Shown here: piece by piece, positions 1 through 5,301 of the stretch
Position numbering within the stretch: the first letter of the stretch is position 1
How the letters are laid out: each line of letters begins with the position of its first letter
NCBI GenBank assembly: GCA_902783815.1
Contig: CACZSM010000161.1
Location: 1-7,093 of the forward strand
DNA: 7,093 nt
Direction: 5' to 3'
Origin: an uncultured Ruminococcus sp.
Lineage (GTDB): Bacteria; Bacillota; Clostridia; Oscillospirales; Acutalibacteraceae
Made by a program: the position numbers and the translations under genes
Notes under the pieces: model-generated
The model's database searches: none
What the model saw: only the letters and a program-made list of their open reading frames with translations
What the model was told of the DNA's origin: nothing

Positions 1-104
1 ATTATTCTAATATAGAAATATTATTGGTATTTATTCGATTTATTAAAAACTTGTTCATAGAAATTTAACTCGTTCAAAAACCCTGGGTCACGCACTGCGC
101 CGGG
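1..104. other. AT-rich intergenic region with a GC-rich patch
   Basis: No gene is supported here. Bases 1-80 are very AT-rich (14 of 80 are G or C), while 81-107 switch abruptly to 21 G/C of 27. The patch holds two short odd-length palindromes: ACCCTGGGT at 80-88 and CGCACTGCG at 91-99. An antisense reading frame crosses the region, but it runs on into the coding strand of the next gene's complement, lacks a ribosome site and has no recognisable protein features. The stretch is therefore best read as an upstream regulatory or intergenic region. The gene to the left lies outside the window. Confidence 0.6.
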
Positions 105-133
105 TGGACAAATGGAAAGAAATCTGATATAAT
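105..133 (+). promoter_or_regulatory. Sigma-A promoter of the ylbF-like/mutS/mutL operon
   Basis: The -35 box is TGGACA (105-110), five of six matches to TTGACA. An exact 17-base spacer separates it from a perfect TATAAT (128-133). The TG at 125-126 followed by one base makes it an extended -10. Transcription should begin near 139-142, leaving a leader of about 35-38 bases before the first start codon. This is the only convincing promoter seen ahead of the three rightward genes, and the short gaps between them suggest it drives all three. Confidence 0.85.
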
Positions 134-137
134 AGGG

Positions 138-152
138 GAGTACTCTTCGGAG
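138..152 (+). other. Small palindrome and UUCG hairpin at the mRNA 5' end
   Basis: GAGTACTC (138-145) is a perfect 8-base palindrome sitting on the predicted transcription start. Overlapping it, C143-C145 can pair with G150-G152 around a UUCG loop (146-149), giving the very stable C(UUCG)G tetraloop on a three-base-pair stem. An A-rich run, not a U-rich one, follows, so it is not a terminator. It could be a 5' end stabiliser, or chance. Confidence 0.25.
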
Positions 153-161
153 AAAAAATTT

Positions 162-167
162 AAGGAG
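162..167 (+). promoter_or_regulatory. Ribosome binding site of the ylbF-like gene
   Basis: AAGGAG lies 9 bases upstream of the ATG at 177. A second in-frame ATG at 186 would be 18 bases away, which is too far, so this site fixes the start at 177. Confidence 0.85.
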
Positions 168-176
168 ATAATAGAG

Positions 177-596
177 ATGGAAAAGATGGATGTAATAGGT
201 ATTGCAAGAGAACTGGGCAGACAGCTTCAGCAGGAGGAAGTCTATATAAATTATAGCCTTGCAAAACAAGCGGCTGATGAGGATGAGGAATTGCAGAGCC
301 TTATCAGTGAATTCAATGATATAAGAGTAAAGGCTTCCGGAGAAACAGAAAAGCCTGTTGAGGACAGAGATCAGGAAAAAGTAAGGAAACTGAATGATGA
401 TATGCGTAAGGTCTATGCAAAGATCATGACAAATGAAAGAATGATACAGTATAACGATACAAAGGATGCGCTTGACTTTGTTTTGCAAAGAATAACGGCA
501 ATAATAGAAAAGTCGTCAATGGGAGAGGATCCTGATACAGCTGACTATGAGGCTTCATGCAGTGGGAACTGTTCAGCCTGCGGCGGCTGCGGCTGA
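177..596 (+). CDS. YlbF/YmcA-family regulator with Cys-rich C-terminal tail
   Basis: This is a 139-residue, mostly helical, charged cytoplasmic protein of the Com_YlbF family. Visible features are an N-terminal helix with the family pattern (I8-ARELG-R-L), a long central helix rich in Glu/Asp/Lys, and an end reading CSGNCSACGGCG, with cysteines at 128, 132, 135 and 138 (C-x3-C-x2-C-x2-C). In Bacillus the relatives YlbF (RicF) and YmcA (RicA) form a complex with YaaT (RicT) that carries [4Fe-4S] clusters bound partly through cysteines of these proteins. That complex affects RNase Y-dependent mRNA maturation, competence, biofilm formation and sporulation. The tail here is a plausible cluster ligand set, by inference. 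Its place directly before mutS matches ymcA of B. subtilis (ymcA-cotE-mutS-mutL), so it may be the YmcA counterpart, but sequence alone does not let me choose between YmcA and YlbF. It is the first gene of the operon, and 20 bases separate it from mutS. The family call is firm; the exact role is not. Confidence 0.9.
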   Translation: MEKMDVIGIARELGRQLQQEEVYINYSLAKQAADEDEELQSLISEFNDIRVKASGETEKPVEDRDQEKVRKLNDDMRKVYAKIMTNERMIQYNDTKDALDFVLQRITAIIEKSSMGEDPDTADYEASCSGNCSACGGCG

Positions 597-616
597 GGTG
601 AAATGAGGTAATTCGG

Positions 617-3226
617 ATGGCAGTTGAAAAGGAAGAACTTTCACCGCTGATGCAGCAGTACAACAAAATAAAACAGCAGTACAAGGATGCAATAGTATTT
701 TTCCGTGTCGGAGACTTCTACGAAATGTTTTTTGAGGATGCAAAAACAGCTTCAAAAGAACTGGAACTTACTCTGACAGGAAAGGAATGTGGAATGAAGG
801 AAAGAGCGCCGATGTGCGGAGTACCTTTCCATAGCTACGAAACTTACGCCGCAAGACTTATCGCAAAAGGCTATAAGGTTGCTGTATGCGAGCAGACGGA
901 GGATCCTTCAAAGACAAAAAAACTTGTAAACAGGGATGTTATAAGAGTAATAACTCCCGGTACAGTAATGGAGCAGAGTATGCTGGAAGAGGGCAGCAAT
1001 AACTACATATGCTCAGTTTTCACTCAGAAGGATAAAACAGGACTTGCTTTCTGTGATGTTTCAACAGGCGAATTGTATGCTACTCTTGTCGAAGATGAGG
1101 ATATTGAGACAGCTGTAAGGAATGAGCTGCTGAAATATTCTCCGAAGGAAATTCTGATCGGAGGGGAAACCGTAAGATTCAGGACACTACCGGCTTTTAT
1201 AAAGGATAAGCTGTCCGCGTGTGTCAATATGCTTGATGATGAAGATTTTTCGTATGCAGAAGCAGAGAAAACCATCCGTGAGCAATTTATTATAGGCAGT
1301 CTGAATGATATCGGACTCGATGGAATGGTGCAGACAGTATCAGCCCTCGGAGCGTTGATAGCGTATCTTCGCAGGACTCAGATAAACGGACTGGAACGCA
1401 TACGGAAGGTAGATGTTTATCAGGAGGAACAGTATGTAAAGCTCGACTACAATACAAGAAGAAATCTGGAGCTTACAGAACCGCTGAACAGTAAAAATAA
1501 AGCGGCATCACTTCTTGCAGTGCTTGACAGGACAAAAACAGCAATGGGAAAAAGACTGATAAGAAGTTATATAGAAAAGCCGCTTGTAAGCCTTGCGGCA
1601 ATAACAAGGAGACAGAATTCTGTTGGTGAGCTGTACGAGAATGTATTGATGAGAACTGAGCTGAGGGATGCCCTGACGGGAATGTTCGATATACAGAGAG
1701 TTATCACAAGGATAGTATATGGTTCGGCAAATGCAAGAGAGCTGAGATCTCTTTGCGCGGCATTGAAGCGGCTTCCGGGTATAAAGTCAAGCATAGAGTC
1801 TGCCGGCAGCGGATTATTATGCGATACAAGGGATAGTATAGATACACTTGATGATATAGTAAAGCTGATAGACGAAACAATAGTTGAAGAACCGCCGTTT
1901 TCCGTTCGTGAGGGTGGAATGATAAAGAGTGGAGTGTCTGCGGAGCTTGACGAGCTTCATATGGATATGACGGACAGCTCCGGACTTATGGCATCAATAG
2001 AAGCCGGAGAAAGAGAAAAAACAGGCATACCAAAGTTGAAAATAGGCTATAACAGAGTGTTCGGCTACTATATTGAGGTATCGAATTCCTATAAGAGTAT
2101 GGTACCGGATACATACATAAGAAAACAGACTCTTACTAATGGTGAGCGATATATTACAGAACAGCTTAAACAGCTTGAAAGCCGTATTCTTGGCGCAAAA
2201 GACCGTACTAATGAGCTTGAATATGCAATTTTTGAAGAAGTCAGAAAACAAGTTGCAAATGCTGTTGAAAGGATATCCTCATCAGCATCAGCAGTGGCAG
2301 TTCTGGATGTTATCGGCTCGTTTGCACAGTCGGCATTTGAAAATGATTACTGCTGTCCGCATCTGAATACGGATGGAGTAATTGAAATACTGGAGGGCAG
2401 ACATCCTGTAGTAGAAAAGCTTGTCAGAGATACCCGTTTTGTTCCTAATGATACTCACCTTGATCTTAAGGATAACAGGGTAGCGATAATAACGGGTCCG
2501 AATATGTCAGGTAAATCTACATTTATGAGACAGACAGCGCTTATAGTGCTTATGGCTCAGACAGGATCCTTTGTACCTGCCAAAAGAGCAGATATATCAA
2601 TTACAGACAGTATTTTCACAAGAATAGGCGCCTCGGATGACCTTTCAACAGGACAGTCAACATTCATGGTAGAGATGAATGAGGTAGCGTATATCCTGAA
2701 AAATGCTACAAGGAACAGTCTGCTCATACTTGATGAGATAGGCAGGGGAACATCAACCTATGATGGAATGAGTATAGCGAGGGCAGTGTTGGAATATGTA
2801 GCCGATGTAAAGAAGCTCGGAGCAAAAACCCTGTTTGCTACTCATTACCATGAACTTACGGTTCTGGAGGATAAACTGAAGGGAGTCAAGAACTATAATA
2901 TAGCGGCAATAAAAAGAGGGGACGATATAACCTTCCTCAGAAGAATAATCCCCGGAGCAGCTGATGAAAGCTATGGAGTAGAGGTCGCAAAGCTGGCAGG
3001 ACTTCCTGACAGTGTTATTGAAAGAGCAAAGAAAATACTGAAGGAGCTTGAGGGCGGTGACAGCCGTCGTGTAAAGAAGGCAAAGGCAGTGGATGACAGT
3101 CCTCAGATGACCCTCGTCAGGGAGGATTCTCCGGCAGAGAAGCGTCTGAGGGAGATAGATATAAACAAACTGACGCCAATGGAGTCGATGAATATACTGT
3201 TTGAGCTGATAAAGCTGCTGCCGTAG
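617..3226 (+). CDS. mutS: DNA mismatch repair protein MutS
   Basis: MutS is the mismatch-sensing ATPase that slides on DNA and recruits MutL. At 869 residues it is close to the usual 850-870. The mismatch-binding domain holds the Phe-x-Glu wedge (F34, E36, in GDFYE). Next come the connector domain (about 120-250), then the lever and clamp domains (about 265-560, including GYNRVFGYYIEV at 477-488) and the ABC-type ATPase. The ATPase shows Walker A GPNMSGKST (627-635), the signature stretch with STGQSTF (677-683), Walker B LLILDE (D706, E707) and the THYHE loop with H743. The C-terminal tail is helical. All catalytic motifs are intact. Start: ATG 617 lies 8 bases after GAGG (605-608), and the N-terminus aligns with known MutS. 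A possible beta-clamp motif, QMTLV at 830-834, is weak (see findings). It is co-transcribed with mutL, which starts 25 bases after its stop. Confidence 0.98.
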   Translation: MAVEKEELSPLMQQYNKIKQQYKDAIVFFRVGDFYEMFFEDAKTASKELELTLTGKECGMKERAPMCGVPFHSYETYAARLIAKGYKVAVCEQTEDPSKTKKLVNRDVIRVITPGTVMEQSMLEEGSNNYICSVFTQKDKTGLAFCDVSTGELYATLVEDEDIETAVRNELLKYSPKEILIGGETVRFRTLPAFIKDKLSACVNMLDDEDFSYAEAEKTIREQFIIGSLNDIGLDGMVQTVSALGALIAYLRRTQINGLERIRKVDVYQEEQYVKLDYNTRRNLELTEPLNSKNKAASLLAVLDRTKTAMGKRLIRSYIEKPLVSLAAITRRQNSVGELYENVLMRTELRDALTGMFDIQRVITRIVYGSANARELRSLCAALKRLPGIKSSIESAGSGLLCDTRDSIDTLDDIVKLIDETIVEEPPFSVREGGMIKSGVSAELDELHMDMTDSSGLMASIEAGEREKTGIPKLKIGYNRVFGYYIEVSNSYKSMVPDTYIRKQTLTNGERYITEQLKQLESRILGAKDRTNELEYAIFEEVRKQVANAVERISSSASAVAVLDVIGSFAQSAFENDYCCPHLNTDGVIEILEGRHPVVEKLVRDTRFVPNDTHLDLKDNRVAIITGPNMSGKSTFMRQTALIVLMAQTGSFVPAKRADISITDSIFTRIGASDDLSTGQSTFMVEMNEVAYILKNATRNSLLILDEIGRGTSTYDGMSIARAVLEYVADVKKLGAKTLFATHYHELTVLEDKLKGVKNYNIAAIKRGDDITFLRRIIPGAADESYGVEVAKLAGLPDSVIERAKKILKELEGGDSRRVKKAKAVDDSPQMTLVREDSPAEKRLREIDINKLTPMESMNILFELIKLLP

Positions 3227-3251
3227 GCACTATAAAGAAGGATGAATTAGT

Positions 3252-5195
3252 ATGGGAGCAATAAATGTACTTTCAAAGCAGATATCAGAGCTTATTGCGG
3301 CAGGAGAGGTAATAGAAAGACCAGCATCCGTAATAAAAGAGCTTGTAGAAAACTGTATAGACGCCGGAGCACATTCCATAACAGTGGAAATACAAAACGG
3401 CGGAACTACTTTTATGCGAGTTTCGGATGATGGCTGCGGCATCGAAAGAGAGGATGTAAAAAATGCCTTTCTGCGCCATGCTACAAGTAAAATAAAGGCT
3501 GCTGACGACCTGGATGCTATTGCTACTCTTGGATTCCGTGGAGAGGCTCTTGCATCCATATGCGCGGTATCAAAAGTTGAGATATTCACAAAAAGCGTAA
3601 AGGAAAATGAGGGTACTCATTATGTTATAGAAGGCGGCGAGGAAAAAGTATTTGAAGCTGCCGGATGTCCGGATGGTACTACCTTTATTGTCAGGGATAT
3701 TTTCTACAATGTTCCGGCAAGAATGAAGTTCCTGAAAAAAGATGTTTCCGAGGGTAATACTGTAACTGTTTTACTGGACAGAATAGCTCTTTCACATCCG
3801 GAGATAAGTATCAATGTTATCCGTGACGGTAAAAGAGTCCTTAAAACTCAGGGAACAGGCAAATTGGGTGATGCGATACTTCAGGTTTTCGGGAAAGAAT
3901 TTTTTTCCGGACTTATAAATGTGTCATATGAATACAATGGAATAAGTGTAGAAGGATTTGTCAGCAAGCCGGTATCATCTGTAAAGGCAAACAGGAGTAT
4001 GCAGGTATTCATTATAAACGGCAGATATGTTCGTACAAAGACGGGTATGGCTGCTCTGGAACAGGCATACAGCGGAATGATAATGTCAGGCAAATATCCC
4101 TGCTGTGTACTTTCTATAAAAATGAACTGTTCGATGCTGGATGTAAATGTACATCCGGCAAAGCTCGAAATACGCTTTACAAATGAAAGACCAGTCTATG
4201 AGGCTATATATCATGCAGTGCGTTCATCCCTTATGACCTTCGATACAAGAAATGAGGATATCTCTGCATGGGATAAAATAAGGATTACAGACCCGTCACT
4301 TCTTTCCCAGCCGTCTGACAGAGGTGTTCAGCTTGGGTTCTCCTACGGGAAAAAGAATGGTTCAGGCGGATATCCTAAGCAGCAGAGCTTTGAAAAGAAA
4401 CCTCCGGTCACTATACATTCCCTGAATTTTCTGAGCTTTGTGGATGAATCCACTAAGACTGAACCGGAAGCATATAGTCAGAAGTATGTTGAGTCTGATA
4501 TTGTTGTACAGGAGGATCCTGCACCGGAGCAGCTGGAAGAGGAAATAGTGCAGGAACTGCCTGAGCAGACGGATATCATGCAGGACAGCAGCGAAGTAAC
4601 TATAGTTGACGAGGATAAAATAACTGCGCCGTTCCGCTATATAGGACAGGCTTTCTCTACATATATAATTCTTGAGTATGATAATGACAGACTTATGTTT
4701 ATTGATAAACACGCTGCGCATGAAAGGATATTATACGAAAGGATAAAAGCTCAGAACCGTACATCAGAATCACAGATGCTGCTTGAACCAGTTTCAGTGA
4801 TATTCGATCAGGAGGAGTATGAGATCATTCTGGAGCATAAGGATATGCTTTTGCAGGCAGGGTTTGATATTGATGCCTTCGGAGATAAGACTATAATAGT
4901 GCGTTCAGCGCCGGTTTTTATGGAAAGTCTGGATGTAAGTGAGGAATTCAGCGAGATAGCTGATTATCTGTGTAAACACAGAAAGCTGATCCTATCGGAA
5001 AAAATGGAATGGCTGATAGCTAATACAGCCTGCCGTGCAGCAGTAAAAGCTGGCAATATCAGCCATGATGAGGAGCTTATTGACCTTGCAATGACACTTG
5101 AAAAGAATCCGGAAATAAGATATTGTCCTCATGGCAGACCGGTATATTTCTTTATGTCAAAATATGAAATAGAAAAATCATTCAAAAGAGTATGA
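3252..5195 (+). CDS. mutL: DNA mismatch repair endonuclease MutL
   Basis: MutL links MutS recognition to strand removal. The 647 residues start with a GHKL ATPase: E30 and N34 in KELVEN (catalytic base and Mg ligand by comparison with E. coli E29 and N33), DDGCGI at 59-64, GFRGEAL at 94-100, and a transducer domain with catalytic K304 in VNVHPAKLE (E. coli K307). An acidic, low-complexity linker (about 385-455) follows. The dimerisation/nuclease domain has the DxHAxxExxxxE motif D485-E496 (DKHAAHERILYE), ACR at 593-595 and CPHGRP at 625-630, which together bind metal in nicking MutL proteins. QMLLEP (508-513) fits the QxxLxP beta-clamp motif of this family. E. coli MutL lacks the nuclease motifs, so this is the MutH-independent type. 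Start: ATG 3252 is 9 bases after GAAGGA (3237-3242), and the N-terminus matches the family (Q-I-S-E-L-I-A-A-G-E-V). It is the last gene of the operon. Confidence 0.98.
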   Translation: MGAINVLSKQISELIAAGEVIERPASVIKELVENCIDAGAHSITVEIQNGGTTFMRVSDDGCGIEREDVKNAFLRHATSKIKAADDLDAIATLGFRGEALASICAVSKVEIFTKSVKENEGTHYVIEGGEEKVFEAAGCPDGTTFIVRDIFYNVPARMKFLKKDVSEGNTVTVLLDRIALSHPEISINVIRDGKRVLKTQGTGKLGDAILQVFGKEFFSGLINVSYEYNGISVEGFVSKPVSSVKANRSMQVFIINGRYVRTKTGMAALEQAYSGMIMSGKYPCCVLSIKMNCSMLDVNVHPAKLEIRFTNERPVYEAIYHAVRSSLMTFDTRNEDISAWDKIRITDPSLLSQPSDRGVQLGFSYGKKNGSGGYPKQQSFEKKPPVTIHSLNFLSFVDESTKTEPEAYSQKYVESDIVVQEDPAPEQLEEEIVQELPEQTDIMQDSSEVTIVDEDKITAPFRYIGQAFSTYIILEYDNDRLMFIDKHAAHERILYERIKAQNRTSESQMLLEPVSVIFDQEEYEIILEHKDMLLQAGFDIDAFGDKTIIVRSAPVFMESLDVSEEFSEIADYLCKHRKLILSEKMEWLIANTACRAAVKAGNISHDEELIDLAMTLEKNPEIRYCPHGRPVYFFMSKYEIEKSFKRV

Positions 5196-5249
5196 GAATA
5201 CCTGTAATACGGATTATTCATATTACGATCAGCACCGCAGAAAATACTT

Positions 5250-5282
5250 TGCCCGTGAAAGAGACTACCTCCTTCACGGGCA
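5250..5282. terminator. Hairpin terminator between convergent genes, probably bidirectional
   Basis: GCCCGTGAA (5251-5259) pairs perfectly with TTCACGGGC (5273-5281), and T5250-A5282 adds a tenth pair. Inside, after one A-C mismatch, GAG (5261-5263) can pair with CTC (5269-5271), leaving a five-base loop. It begins 55 bases after the mutL stop and lies 20 bases past the stop of the leftward gene. Neither side has a strong T run: the plus side reads TTATTGGTAATATT and the minus side AAGTATTTTC. Both are weakly T-rich, so it could serve either or both transcripts. Placement between two gene ends supports the call. Confidence 0.75.
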
Positions 5283-5301
5283 TTATTGGTAATATTATGT
5301 T

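Noticed and set aside
5..17. Short inverted repeat TTCT-AATAT-AGAA at the left edge
   Set aside because: Four-base arms in a very AT-rich stretch are expected by chance.
21..488. Leftward 155-codon open frame across the intergenic region and the ylbF-like gene
   Set aside because: It is antisense to a well-supported gene, has a hydrophobic low-complexity translation typical of a complement frame, and lacks a ribosome site.
603..611. Two-codon ORF (ATG-AGG-TAA) just before mutS, and a similar one (ATG-AAT-TAG, 3242-3250) just before mutL
   Set aside because: The nearest Shine-Dalgarno matches lie 0-2 bases from these ATGs, too close for initiation. They arise because the ribosome sites of mutS and mutL contain ATG by chance.
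2139..2366. Rightward 75-codon open frame inside mutS
   Set aside because: It is an alternative frame of the intact MutS clamp/core region with no ribosome site.
3230..3589. Leftward 119-codon open frame over the start of mutL
   Set aside because: It is antisense to the highly conserved MutL ATPase region and has no protein features of its own.
5204..5226. Inverted repeat GTAATA...TATTAC after mutL
   Set aside because: It is only six mostly A-T pairs around an 11-base loop with no T run after it. The strong hairpin at 5250-5282 is a far better terminator.
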